Below are positions 9,080-16,542 of a stretch of 64,000 nt of DNA, in pieces. The position numbers and the translations under genes are program-made. Within the stretch, counting starts at the first letter, position 1, and each line of letters starts with the position of its first letter. The stretch comes from Janthinobacterium sp. ROICE36 (GTDB lineage Bacteria > Pseudomonadota > Gammaproteobacteria > Burkholderiales > Burkholderiaceae_D). Under the pieces are notes generated by a model. It saw only the letters and a list, made by a program, of their open reading frames with translations, had not been told where the DNA came from and did not search any database. The stretch is from contig NZ_PEBS01000013.1 of NCBI RefSeq assembly GCF_002869965.1, positions 1-64,000 on the forward strand. Direction: 5' to 3'.

Positions 9080-9114
9080 AAAAGCCCTTTGGTTCCCAGA
9101 ACCGAAGGGCTTTT
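9080..9114 (+). terminator. Terminator of tRNA unit 1
   Basis: AAAAGCCCTTTGGTT and AACCGAAGGGCTTTT form a 15-bp stem (one U-G pair) around CCCAG. Confidence 0.9.
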
Positions 9115-9207
9115 CCCATTTCAGAAGCAAAAAACACCTCAGTCCTCCTTCCCTTGAAAATTTTTGTGCTTTTCAGCAAAAAAACTGCTTTTAGCCCTCA
9201 AGAATAG

Positions 9208-9237
9208 TTGCACAAGCGGGAAAGCGCCCCCTATAAT
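9208..9237 (+). promoter_or_regulatory. Promoter of the second tRNA-Val/Asp unit
   Basis: TTGCAC (9208-9213) and TATAAT (9232-9237) have an 18-base spacer. It parallels the first copy but the spacer sequence differs. Confidence 0.82.
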
Positions 9238-9289
9238 AGTGCCTCTTCCAGACGTGGTGACAAACGTCGGGATAGTTTTCTGGGTATGC

Positions 9290-9365
9290 GGGTGCTTAGC
9301 TCAGTTGGTAGAGCGGCGCCCTTACAAGGCGTAGGTCGGGAGTTCGAGCCTCTCAGCACCCACCA
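9290..9365 (+). tRNA. tRNA-Val (anticodon TAC), copy 2
   Basis: Sequence identical to the copy at 8866-8941, with CCA encoded at 9363-9365. Confidence 0.97.
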
Positions 9366-9422
9366 CCAATACAGAAAATTATCCAGTGCTTCATGGATCA
9401 GCAATACAGATCATACGAGCTT

Positions 9423-9499
9423 GGAGTGGTAGTTCAGTTGGTTAGAATACCGGCCTGTCACGTCGGGGGTCGCGGGTTCGAGTCCCGTCCGCTCCGCCA
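9423..9499 (+). tRNA. tRNA-Asp (anticodon GTC), copy 2
   Basis: Sequence identical to the copy at 8996-9072, with CCA encoded at 9497-9499. Confidence 0.97.
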
Positions 9500-9506
9500 A
9501 TAAAAG

Positions 9507-9541
9507 AAAAGCCCTTTGGTTCCCAGAACCGAAGGGCTTTT
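9507..9541 (+). terminator. Terminator of tRNA unit 2
   Basis: Same 15-bp stem and CCCAG loop as the terminator at 9080-9114. Confidence 0.9.
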
Positions 9542-9549
9542 CCCATTGT

Positions 9550-9615
9550 GGGGTCTGACCCTCAACACCGCAAACGTCAACCTCAAAGCTAACTTATCCG
9601 GGGGTCTGACCCCGG
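9550..9615. repeat. Two REP-like GGGGTCTGACCC palindromes
   Basis: GGGGTCTGACCC occurs at 9550-9561 and again inside the larger palindrome CCGGGGGTCTGACCCCGG at 9598-9615. I recognise this motif as an intergenic repeat scattered in Oxalobacteraceae genomes, often near REP-associated transposases. No such transposase is present here. Confidence 0.65.
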
Positions 9616-9657
9616 CTGTTAGAATCAGCGCTACCCTGACTCTGCCGCTCCTGCCTG

Positions 9658-10761
9658 ATGCGCCTGCCCCACAGTCTTGCCCCCTACCTCGCCCTGCGCC
9701 TGCGCCTGGCCCATCACGCTTTGCTGCAATTTGCCGCCAGCCTGACCAGTTCCATGGAAATTCTCGTGTTCCTGGCCGGTCCCGTCTTGCTGGGCCTGCT
9801 CAGCGTCATCGCCCTGCCCGGCTTCCTCGCCGTCACTTTACCCTGGCCCGCCGCCCTGGGCCTGCTCGGCGCGCAAGCCTTGCTCACTTGCCTGCCGGCC
9901 TGGCTGCTGCGCAAGCGATTGTTGCCGGCGAATACCGCCGCCTGGCTGCGCCAGCTGCCCTTGCCGCCGCGTTTGCGCTGGCAAGCGGACGTGGCCGTGG
10001 CCGGCCTGCTGATGCTGCCGCTGGGCCTCACCTATGCCGTCTCGGTCAGCATCTGGCTGCTGCAGTCGCCACCCTGGCTGCGCCCGATTGTCGCGCCCGG
10101 CATCGCCGCCACCATCGCCGCCTGGCTGCTGGCCTGGCTGCTGACGACACTCATCGTGGCGCAGCGCCTGCGCGCGCCACGCCCCGCACACAGGGTGCGC
10201 CCGCCGACGATGACGGCCTATGTGCCGCAACGGCCCCGCTGGCGCAGCGTGTTCCTGTGGCGCCAGCTGTTCTGGCTGCCGTTCTGGCGCAACGACAATG
10301 TGATTGGTATCGAGCAAAGCGTGCTGCTGGCCACGGCTGGCGCCAGCATGCTGGCCTGGCTGCTGCGCGCGCCCCTGGTGCCGTCGCCGCTGCTGGGTTT
10401 GCTGGCCAGCGCCAGCCTGATCATTGTGACGGACCGGGGCGACAAGGCCGTGCGCGAGCAGATCGCCGTGCTGCATCCATCGCTGAACGCCTGGCCCCTT
10501 GCCAGCGCCACCTTGCTGCGCCTGGCCTGCGCGGCGAGCCTGCTGCCACCGTTTGCCGTGCTGCTGGGCGCTGGTGCCTTGCTGTACTGCATCGAGCCCG
10601 CCACATTGCAGCAGCGCGTCACCAAGGTGTACGCCCTCACGGCCAGCGCGGCCTTGCTGGCCATTGTCGGCCTGCCCCGCCTCACGGCGCGCGGACGCGT
10701 CGTTCTCGTCGTCCTGTCCATCCTTGCCTTGAGCGCCATCGGAAGCGAATTATGGAATTGA
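9658..10761 (+). CDS. ABC transporter permease-like membrane protein
   Basis: A 367-residue, very hydrophobic protein with roughly eight to ten predicted membrane spans (for example EILVFLAGPVLLGLLSVIAL, VAVAGLLMLPLGLTYAVSV, AALLAIVGLPRL). A cytoplasmic loop around residues 180-215 is rich in Arg and Trp. I do not recognise a named family. The call rests on the following gene, an ABC ATPase whose ATG overlaps this gene's stop by 10 bases and so is translationally coupled. Together they could form a small exporter; the substrate is unknown. No Shine-Dalgarno is evident at the ATG, which follows two REP-like palindromes. Confidence 0.75.
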   Translation: MRLPHSLAPYLALRLRLAHHALLQFAASLTSSMEILVFLAGPVLLGLLSVIALPGFLAVTLPWPAALGLLGAQALLTCLPAWLLRKRLLPANTAAWLRQLPLPPRLRWQADVAVAGLLMLPLGLTYAVSVSIWLLQSPPWLRPIVAPGIAATIAAWLLAWLLTTLIVAQRLRAPRPAHRVRPPTMTAYVPQRPRWRSVFLWRQLFWLPFWRNDNVIGIEQSVLLATAGASMLAWLLRAPLVPSPLLGLLASASLIIVTDRGDKAVREQIAVLHPSLNAWPLASATLLRLACAASLLPPFAVLLGAGALLYCIEPATLQQRVTKVYALTASAALLAIVGLPRLTARGRVVLVVLSILALSAIGSELWN

Positions 10762-11378
10762 ATGCCTCTTCTCCCACCCTGCACATCGAGCACCTCGATT
10801 TTCACTTCCCCACGCACAGCGTCTTCCAGGGCTGCAATCTGCAATTCGGCCCCGGCATCACCTGGCTGCGCGGTGCGAACGGGGCCGGCAAGACGACCTT
10901 GCTGAAACTGGCGGGCGGCGCCCTGCTGCCCGCGCGCGGCGCCATCCGCCTCGATGGCGTCGACAGCGGCTGCATGCCGCTGGCCTACCGCGCACTGGCC
11001 TTCTATTGCGGCGGCGACGCGCCCGCCCTGCCCTGGCTGCAGGTGCATGAATTTCTCGACCTGCACCTGGCCCTGTATCCGGGCAGCGACGAATCCCTGC
11101 TGAACGACCAGCTGAAGGCGTTTTCCATGACCTCCACCTTGCAGCAAAGCATCACCGCCCTCTCGCTGGGCCAGCACAAAAAACTGCAACTGGCCCTGGC
11201 GCTGGCCTTGCCCGTGCGCCTGCTGCTGATCGATGAACCGTTCAATGGCCTCGACGCATCCGCCATGGCGCAGCTGCGCGCGCGCCTGGCCGACCCGCTT
11301 CGCCTGGCGCGCCAGTGCATCGTGCTGACCAGCCACCTGGCGCCGGACGTGCCGCTGGCGGCGACGGTGGAAATCTAA
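10752..11378 (+). CDS. ABC transporter ATP-binding protein
   Basis: A 208-residue nucleotide-binding domain. The Walker A motif GANGAGKT lies at residues 41-48. The signature is LSLGQHKK, Walker B is LLLIDEPFNGLD, and the switch-His region is VLTSHLAPD. The length and the LSLGQ.KK signature resemble the short ATPases of CcmA/ABC-2-type exporters. It drives the membrane protein encoded just upstream. The start is the ATG at 10752, overlapping the permease stop by 10 bases. The substrate is unknown, though a CzcE-like metal-related gene follows. Confidence 0.9.
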   Translation: MELNASSPTLHIEHLDFHFPTHSVFQGCNLQFGPGITWLRGANGAGKTTLLKLAGGALLPARGAIRLDGVDSGCMPLAYRALAFYCGGDAPALPWLQVHEFLDLHLALYPGSDESLLNDQLKAFSMTSTLQQSITALSLGQHKKLQLALALALPVRLLLIDEPFNGLDASAMAQLRARLADPLRLARQCIVLTSHLAPDVPLAATVEI

Positions 11379-11512
11379 CCAGAAAATACAGCTTTGCAGA
11401 TCGACCAAGAAACGCTTACGATGCCATGGTGCAAAAACCGGCGATCCCGGTGCAAGCACCGCAACAACACGGCGCGCTTATTCAGCGCGCCTGGCTTATT
11501 CTTGGAGAAATG

Positions 11513-11851
11513 ATGTTGAACACCCACCGCAACGCCCTGGCCATCCTGTGCGCCGCCTTCGCCACCTCGGCCCTCGCCGCCGGCCCCACGGGCACGCCCG
11601 CCGACTATGGCAGCAGCGCCCCCCACGCCGCCGCCCAGCGCAGCATCGACTTGCAGCCCGAGACGCGGCACATCAACGTCACGCGCGGCGAAACCGTCAC
11701 CATCGCGCGCGCCGGCCAGCGTTTTACGTGGCATGTGCAAACTTTCAGCAACAAGACCGTCTTCGCCCTGAGCGAGATCGCGCCCAAGGACATGGCTGTC
11801 GATGGCGTCCAGGTGTATGTGGCCGCCAATCCTCAGTACGCGGGCAGCTGA
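11513..11851 (+). CDS. CzcE-family periplasmic protein
   Basis: A 112-residue exported protein: signal peptide NALAILCAAFATSALA, then a small domain with DYGSSAPHAAAQRSIDL, HINVTRGETVTIARAGQRFTW and PKDMAVDGVQVYVAANPQY. This matches the CzcE family, periplasmic copper-binding proteins first known from Cupriavidus heavy-metal resistance. Start ATG 11513 is preferred over 11510 because the GGAG then has five bases of spacing. There is no czcCBA or copper operon nearby, so a metal role is family-based inference only. A bidirectional terminator follows. Confidence 0.75.
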   Translation: MLNTHRNALAILCAAFATSALAAGPTGTPADYGSSAPHAAAQRSIDLQPETRHINVTRGETVTIARAGQRFTWHVQTFSNKTVFALSEIAPKDMAVDGVQVYVAANPQYAGS

Positions 11852-11866
11852 GTTTCCTCTACACAT

Positions 11867-11905
11867 AAAAAAACCGGAACAGCCTCACGGCGTTCCGGTT
11901 TTTTT
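11867..11905. terminator. Bidirectional terminator between the CzcE-like gene and ahpF
   Basis: AAAAAAACCGGAAC pairs with GTTCCGGTTTTTTT across an 11-nt loop. The T runs on both strands serve the convergent genes. Confidence 0.9.
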
Positions 11906-11916
11906 AGCGTGAAGAT

Positions 11917-13512
11917 TTACGCCGTCAATGCTTCTTTCGCTGCCGACTCTTCGACCACTTCCTCGTCATCCGAACGGATCAGGTGGTCAAAGGCGGACAG
12001 CGCTGCCTTGGCACCTTCGCCGGTGGCGATGATGATCTGCTTGTACGGCACCGTGGTGACGTCGCCGGCGGCAAACACGCCGGGGATCGAGGTCTGGCCG
12101 CAGGCGTCGACTTCGATCTCGCCGTGGCGCGACAACGCTACCGTGCCTTTCAGCCATTCCGTGTTCGGCACCAGGCCGATTTGCACGAAGACGCCTTCCA
12201 GCTCGACCTTGTTCGATGCGCCGCTGACCCGGTCCGTGTAGCTCAGGCCATTGACGATCTTGCCGTCGCCGTGGATCTCGGTGGTTTGCGCCGAGGTGAT
12301 CACGTTCACGTTAGGCAAGCTGTGCAGCTTGCGTTGCAGCACCGCATCGGCGCGCAATTCCGCGCCGAACTCGATCAGGGTCACGTGTTTCACGAGGCCG
12401 GCCAGGTCGATCGCCGCTTCCACACCCGAGTTGCCGCCACCGATCACGGCCACGCGCTTGCCCTTGAACAAAGGACCATCGCAGTGCGGGCAGTAGGCAA
12501 CGCCGTGGTTGCGGTATTGCTTCTCGCCCGGCACATTGATTTCGCGCCAGCGGGCACCGGTGGCCAGGATGACTGTTTTGGCTTTCAGGATGGCGCCATT
12601 CGCCGTTTCAATCTCGATCAGCTTGCCTGGCGTCAGCTTGCTGGCGCGCTGGGTGTTCATGATGTCGACGTCATAGGTCTTGACGTGCTGCTCCAGCGCC
12701 ATGGCAAACTTCGGACCATCGGTTTCCTTGACGGAAATAAAATTCTCGATGGCCATGGTGTCGAGGGTCTGGCCGCCGAAACGCTCGGCCAGCACGCCCG
12801 TCTTGATGCCTTTGCGGGCCGCGTAGATGGCCGCTGCCGCGCCGGCAGGACCGCCGCCGACGATCAGCACGTCGAACACGTCTTTTTTCGACAACGCTGC
12901 CGCCTGGCGGGCACCGGCATTGGTATCGAGCTTGGCGAGGATTTCCTCGACATTCGTGCGTCCCTGGCCAAAGTGTTCGCCATTCAGGAACATCATCGGC
13001 ACGGCCATGATCTGGCGTTCTTCCACTTCTTTCGGGAACACGCCGCCATCGATGGTGGTGACCTTGATGCGTGGGTTGATCACCGCCATGGCATTCAATG
13101 CCTGCACCACTTCCGGACAGTTATGGCAGGAGAGTGAAATAAACGTTTCAAATTCGTAATCGCCGTCGAGGTTGCGGATCTGCTCGATCACGGCTTCGTC
13201 AAACTTGATGGTGTGGCCGCCCACTTGCAGCAGCGCCAGCACCAGCGAGGTAAATTCGTGGCCCAGCGGGATGCCGGCGAAACGCACGCCGATATCGGTG
13301 CCTGGGCGGTTGATACTGAACGATGGCTTGCGCTCGCTGCCATCGCTGCGTTTGACCAGGGTGATCTGGTCGCTCAACAGGACGATTTCCTGGAGCAATT
13401 CTTCCATTTCACGGGCCTTGGCGCTGTCATCGAGACTGGCGACGATCTCAATGGGCTGCACTACTTTTTCCAAATAGGTTTTCAACTGCGCTTTGAGATT
13501 TGCGTCCAACAT
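11917..13512 (-). CDS. ahpF: Alkyl hydroperoxide reductase subunit F
   Basis: A 531-residue flavoprotein disulfide reductase that passes electrons from NADH to AhpC. The N-terminal double-thioredoxin-fold domain contains the redox pair in [10 protein letters not shown] (near residue 130). A linker is followed by the thioredoxin-reductase module with FAD motif [21 protein letters not shown], the NAD motif [14 protein letters not shown] and the second redox pair CPHCDGP. The C-terminal FAD motif lies in [12 protein letters not shown]. The start is ATG 13512 with AAAGGA seven bases upstream. It is the second gene behind ahpC, about 100 bases away with a hairpin between them. Confidence 0.97.
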   Translation of the reverse strand: MLDANLKAQLKTYLEKVVQPIEIVASLDDSAKAREMEELLQEIVLLSDQITLVKRSDGSERKPSFSINRPGTDIGVRFAGIPLGHEFTSLVLALLQVGGHTIKFDEAVIEQIRNLDGDYEFETFISLSCHNCPEVVQALNAMAVINPRIKVTTIDGGVFPKEVEERQIMAVPMMFLNGEHFGQGRTNVEEILAKLDTNAGARQAAALSKKDVFDVLIVGGGPAGAAAAIYAARKGIKTGVLAERFGGQTLDTMAIENFISVKETDGPKFAMALEQHVKTYDVDIMNTQRASKLTPGKLIEIETANGAILKAKTVILATGARWREINVPGEKQYRNHGVAYCPHCDGPLFKGKRVAVIGGGNSGVEAAIDLAGLVKHVTLIEFGAELRADAVLQRKLHSLPNVNVITSAQTTEIHGDGKIVNGLSYTDRVSGASNKVELEGVFVQIGLVPNTEWLKGTVALSRHGEIEVDACGQTSIPGVFAAGDVTTVPYKQIIIATGEGAKAALSAFDHLIRSDDEEVVEESAAKEALTA

Positions 13513-13542
13513 GATTTTTTCCTTTGACAAATATTTAGGCGA

Positions 13543-13570
13543 ATGCCGGGCCGGACACCCGGTCCGGCAT
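13543..13570 (-). other. Intercistronic hairpin between ahpC and ahpF
   Basis: ATGCCGG and CCGGCAT flank an inner CCGG-ACAC-CCGG stem. No T run follows in the direction of transcription, so it looks like an mRNA-stabilising or partial-attenuation structure rather than a full terminator. Confidence 0.6.
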
Positions 13571-13616
13571 CGCGGTAACTACTTGTTTGCTGCTAGATGT
13601 TGCAAGGTTTCAAGAC

Positions 13617-14180
13617 TTAGATCTTGCCAACCAGGTCCAGCGATGGGGTCAAGGTTGCTGCGCCTTCCGTCCATTTTGCCGGGCAAACTTCACCTGGGTG
13701 AGCGGCTACGTATTGAGCTGCCTTGACTTTGCGCAGCAGTTCCGCTGCGTCACGGCCGATACCGTTGTCATGCACTTCCAGCACTTTGATGAAGCCGTCT
13801 GGATTGATGACGAAGGTACCGCGCAGTGCCATGCCTTCTTCTTCGATCATGACTTCGAAATTGCGTGACAGGGTGCCGGTCGGGTCGCCGATCAGTGCGT
13901 ATTGCACTTTCTTGATCGCGTCCGAGGTGTCGTGCCATGCTTTGTGCGCAAAGTGCGAATCGGTCGAGATGCCGTAGACATCGACGCCCAGCTTCTGGAA
14001 CTCGGCGTGGTGATCGGCCAGGTCTTCCAGTTCGGTTGGGCAAACGAAGGTGAAGTCGGCTGGGTAGAACACGAATACCGACCACTTGCCTTTCAGCGAC
14101 GCTTCCGTCAGGTCGACGAATTTGCCATTGTGGAATGCGGTTGCCTTGAATGGTTTAACTTGGGTATTGATGAGCGACAT
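13617..14180 (-). CDS. ahpC: Alkyl hydroperoxide reductase subunit C (2-Cys peroxiredoxin)
   Basis: A 187-residue peroxiredoxin, the same length as E. coli AhpC. It reduces hydrogen peroxide, organic peroxides and peroxynitrite in the cytoplasm. The peroxidatic Cys47 lies in [13 protein letters not shown] and the resolving Cys166 in GEVCPAKW. The start ATG 14180 (MSLINTQV) has AGAGGA seven bases upstream. An in-frame ATG two codons earlier would have almost no spacing. It is the first gene of ahpCF. Only fragments of an OxyR-like pattern are visible upstream. Confidence 0.97.
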   Translation of the reverse strand: MSLINTQVKPFKATAFHNGKFVDLTEASLKGKWSVFVFYPADFTFVCPTELEDLADHHAEFQKLGVDVYGISTDSHFAHKAWHDTSDAIKKVQYALIGDPTGTLSRNFEVMIEEEGMALRGTFVINPDGFIKVLEVHDNGIGRDAAELLRKVKAAQYVAAHPGEVCPAKWTEGAATLTPSLDLVGKI

Positions 14181-14368
14181 AGTCATTTCCTCTCGTGTGG
14201 TGAATCAGTAAGACCCTAGTGTAAGGGGTTTTATTCCATATGCAAAATTGATTGTAGCAATAGTTTCAATTAGTTTTAGCTATCGCTGCGCTATGGGAAC
14301 ACCATCATAGGCAGTTCCCACAGGATTGAATAGCGGCAGCGCTGGATATTGCGGCTGCCGCCAGGTCC

Positions 14369-14767
14369 TTAACTTTTCAAATCTTCCGGTACCTTGCCGC
14401 CGTTTTCCGCCAGCTTGATCATCACCTGGCGGTGCAGCCAGATATTCATGCTGGCCGAATCGTTGGTATCGCCCGTGAAATGCAGCTCTTGCGCCAGTTC
14501 CTTGCGCGCGGCCAGGCTGCTGTCAAGCTGCAGCAATTTCATCAGGTCAACGATGGACGTGCGCCAATTGAGTGTTTCCGCGTGCTTGCTGGCCAGGTCG
14601 ACCAGCACCACTTCCACGTCCACCACCGGCACGGCAACCGCTGGAGCTGCTGCCGGTGCGGCTGCGGCTGCCGCTGGCGCGTCGGTAGCGGCGGCTGGCG
14701 TGGCTGCCGCAGCGGCGTCGGATGCATGGTGGAAGATTTTGTTATAGATATTGCTGAAAATGCCCAT
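14369..14767 (-). CDS. DUF3597 family protein
   Basis: A 132-residue protein. The N-terminal MGIFSNIYNKIFHHAS is followed by an alanine/proline-rich low-complexity linker (about residues 17-48). The conserved DUF3597 domain then follows, with NWRTSIVDLMKLLQLDSSLA, ARKELAQELHFTGD and NIWLHRQVMIKLAENGGKVP. The function is unknown; the fold is reported as helical in a family structure. It is monocistronic, and I see no membrane segment or signal peptide. Stand-alone DUF3597 proteins of this size are common in Burkholderiales. Confidence 0.9.
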   Translation of the reverse strand: MGIFSNIYNKIFHHASDAAAAATPAAATDAPAAAAAAPAAAPAVAVPVVDVEVVLVDLASKHAETLNWRTSIVDLMKLLQLDSSLAARKELAQELHFTGDTNDSASMNIWLHRQVMIKLAENGGKVPEDLKS

Positions 14768-14818
14768 AAGGTCACCTCGAGTTGAGTAAATGGAAGAAGG
14801 TTTGCCTGCGCGCCCGGT

Positions 14819-15133
14819 TCATGACGCGAACCGGTGACAGCTGGAGCCGGGCGCAGGCGCCAGCCCGTCGAGTATAAGCCTGTTCAGGCCGGGAGCCCTG
14901 TCCCGCAGGGCCGCCTCTGCAAGCGGCACGCTGCTGCCTTCGACCAGCGTCACTTCCAGCCCCGCCTCGCGGCAATAGCCTGGCTCGATGGCCACGTAAT
15001 AGCCGGCAAACTTGAACTGCTGCGTGAAATTGAGTGGCAGGGAGACCGCTTTCAGTAACCGGGTGGGCGTGGCGCAGCTATATAGCAGGGCCGCGCCAGT
15101 CCAGCCAGCTGAACCCCGCCGAGCTGGCTGGAA
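14819..15133 (-). pseudogene. Relic of an NMT1/THI5-like periplasmic-binding domain
   Basis: Minus-strand frame 15133-14819 (bounded by TGA 15136-15134) encodes LNFTQQFKFAGYYVAIEPGY, then CREAGLEVTLVEG. This is the characteristic first strand-helix unit of NMT1/THI5-type ligand-binding domains, which are found in ABC substrate-binding proteins and as sensor inputs of GGDEF or histidine kinase proteins. No start codon precedes the homologous part, and the frame loses similarity and ends about 40 codons later. It is therefore a gene fragment left by deletion. The rest of the 14768-15233 gap shows nothing else convincing. Confidence 0.6.
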
Positions 15134-15233
15134 TCATGCCATGGTAGCCCGCCTTTTTTTTGCCGATGGATATTTATCTCAGTGAAAACAATAGCGTTGA
15201 TGCTGTTGACACACACGCTGACGAGTGTATGCG

Positions 15234-15626
15234 TTAGAACACGACGCCTGCCACCAGAATGATGTTGGCATACGGACTGCACTCACCTGTGCGCACGATG
15301 GCGCGCGCACCCTTCGACAGTTGCTTGAACTCGTCGTGCGTCACCTGGCGCGCATCGGGCAAGGCCAGGGCCGCCACCTGCGCCGCCATGGCCGGATTGT
15401 GCTGTGGCAACTCGCTGGCGAGCAAATGGTATTCCACCTGCATTTCGCTCAGCACGGTGTTCACGGTATCGATGAAGCCGGGAATGCCGCACGTCAAGGC
15501 CAGGTCGATCAGGGGCACGCCCGGCTGCGAGGGCAAGCCCGCGTCGCCGATGACGAGCATGTCGCCATGGCCCAGCGAAGCAATCAGTTGCGACAGCGCA
15601 ATATTAAGCAGCGGTGTTTTTTTCAT
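15234..15626 (-). CDS. rbsD: D-ribose pyranase
   Basis: A 130-residue RbsD. It interconverts beta-pyranose and beta-furanose forms of ribose so that imported sugar can be phosphorylated. It starts MKKTPLLNIALSQLIASLGHGD and carries the conserved active-site stretch GDAGLPSQPGVPLIDLAL, ending in ECSPYANIILVAGVVF (RTGE.SPYAN is diagnostic). Its start lies four bases behind the rbsK stop, and it is the last gene of the ribose operon. The enzyme is a cytoplasmic decamer in known family members. Confidence 0.96.
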   Translation of the reverse strand: MKKTPLLNIALSQLIASLGHGDMLVIGDAGLPSQPGVPLIDLALTCGIPGFIDTVNTVLSEMQVEYHLLASELPQHNPAMAAQVAALALPDARQVTHDEFKQLSKGARAIVRTGECSPYANIILVAGVVF

Positions 15627-15630
15627 GGTC

Positions 15631-16542
15631 TCAGAACAGCTCGTGCAAGTGGGGAATCGAGGTTTGCGCGCCGGGCTTGGTGACGCTCCAGGCGGCCGCG
15701 CGCTGGCCTTGTTGAATAGCTTCCGCCTCGTCCATGCCGGACGCCAGGCCCGCCACGAAGCCGCCGATAAAGGTGTCGCCGGCCGCCGTCGTATCGACAG
15801 CTTTCACCACTTCGGCCGGGAAGGTGGTGTCGCCGCCATACAGGGCCGCGTGCACGCCCTTGTAACCGAGGGTGATGATGACGTTGTCGCTGCCCAGCTT
15901 TTGCAGCGCGGCCGCCAGCGCCTTGACGTCTGCGCCTTCCGGGCTGACGCCGGCCAGCATGGCCGCTTCGATTTCATTCGGGATCAGGTAGTCGACCAGT
16001 TCCAGCACGCCGTCCGGCAAGCTGGCCGCCGGGGCCGGATTCAGCACCACGGTCTTGCCCAGCGAACGGGCCAGTTTGATCGCGTGCACGACGGTGGCCA
16101 TCGGCGTTTCCAGCTGCAGCACGACAATATCGGCCTGTTCGATCAAACCTTGCGCCGCGTCAATGTGCGCGGGGCTGAGCAAATCGTTGGCGCCGCCGGC
16201 AATCACGATGCTGTTCTGGCCGTTGTCATCCACCAGGATGGAGGCGATGCCGGATGCAACACCGGGCAAGGTGGTGATGTGGCTGTCGATGATGCCGTCG
16301 CCCACCAGCGCCGCGCGCAAGGTCGCGCCGAAGGCGTCGTCGCCCACGCAAGCGACCATGGCCACTTGCTGGCCGCCGGCGGCCACTTTGCCGCTGAGGC
16401 GCGCGCAAGCGACGGCCTGGTTGGCGCCCTTGCCGCCAGGAATGGTGCGAAAAGCGCCGCCCGTCAGGGTTTCGCCGGGAAGGGGCATGCGCGGCACGCG
16501 CAAGACCAGGTCCATATTGATGCTGCCGATAACCACGATCAT
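15631..16542 (-). CDS. rbsK: Ribokinase
   Basis: A 303-residue PfkB-family sugar kinase converting ribose plus ATP to ribose 5-phosphate. It has GSINMDLVLRVPRMPLPGET at the N-terminus, GGKGANQAVACARL (sugar-binding GG motif near residue 40) and the C-terminal DTTAAGDTFIGGFV with the catalytic Asp. Its ATG overlaps the rbsR stop by four bases (ATGA), implying translational coupling. The gene feeds the pentose phosphate pathway. Confidence 0.96.
   Translation of the reverse strand: MIVVIGSINMDLVLRVPRMPLPGETLTGGAFRTIPGGKGANQAVACARLSGKVAAGGQQVAMVACVGDDAFGATLRAALVGDGIIDSHITTLPGVASGIASILVDDNGQNSIVIAGGANDLLSPAHIDAAQGLIEQADIVVLQLETPMATVVHAIKLARSLGKTVVLNPAPAASLPDGVLELVDYLIPNEIEAAMLAGVSPEGADVKALAAALQKLGSDNVIITLGYKGVHAALYGGDTTFPAEVVKAVDTTAAGDTFIGGFVAGLASGMDEAEAIQQGQRAAAWSVTKPGAQTSIPHLHELF

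Larger units (their letters stand above)
8803..9120 (+). repeat. tRNA-Val/Asp unit, copy 1 of a tandem duplication
   Basis: This copy includes the -10 region, a conserved leader (CAGACGTGGTGACAAACGTC), tRNA-Val, the spacer, tRNA-Asp and the terminator. It recurs about 427 bp downstream with only a few differences outside the tRNAs. Confidence 0.92.
9231..9547 (+). repeat. tRNA-Val/Asp unit, copy 2 of a tandem duplication
   Basis: This is the second copy of the unit at 8803-9120. The tRNAs are identical. Differences are confined to the leader, the inter-tRNA spacer and the promoter spacer. Confidence 0.92.

Noticed and set aside
9516..10751. Extending the ABC ATPase gene upstream through the permease
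   Set aside because: The frame is open but the upstream part is an out-of-frame shadow of the membrane protein. The ATG at 10752 with the P-loop near residue 41 is the family start.
14258..14294. Possible OxyR site upstream of ahpC (ATAG at 14260, CTAT at 14280 and 14291)
   Set aside because: Only two of the four half-sites are in the correct 11-bp phase, which is too weak to call.
15160..15233. Possible terminator behind rbsD
   Set aside because: Only a weak GT-repeat hairpin and a distant T run are seen, so I did not annotate one.
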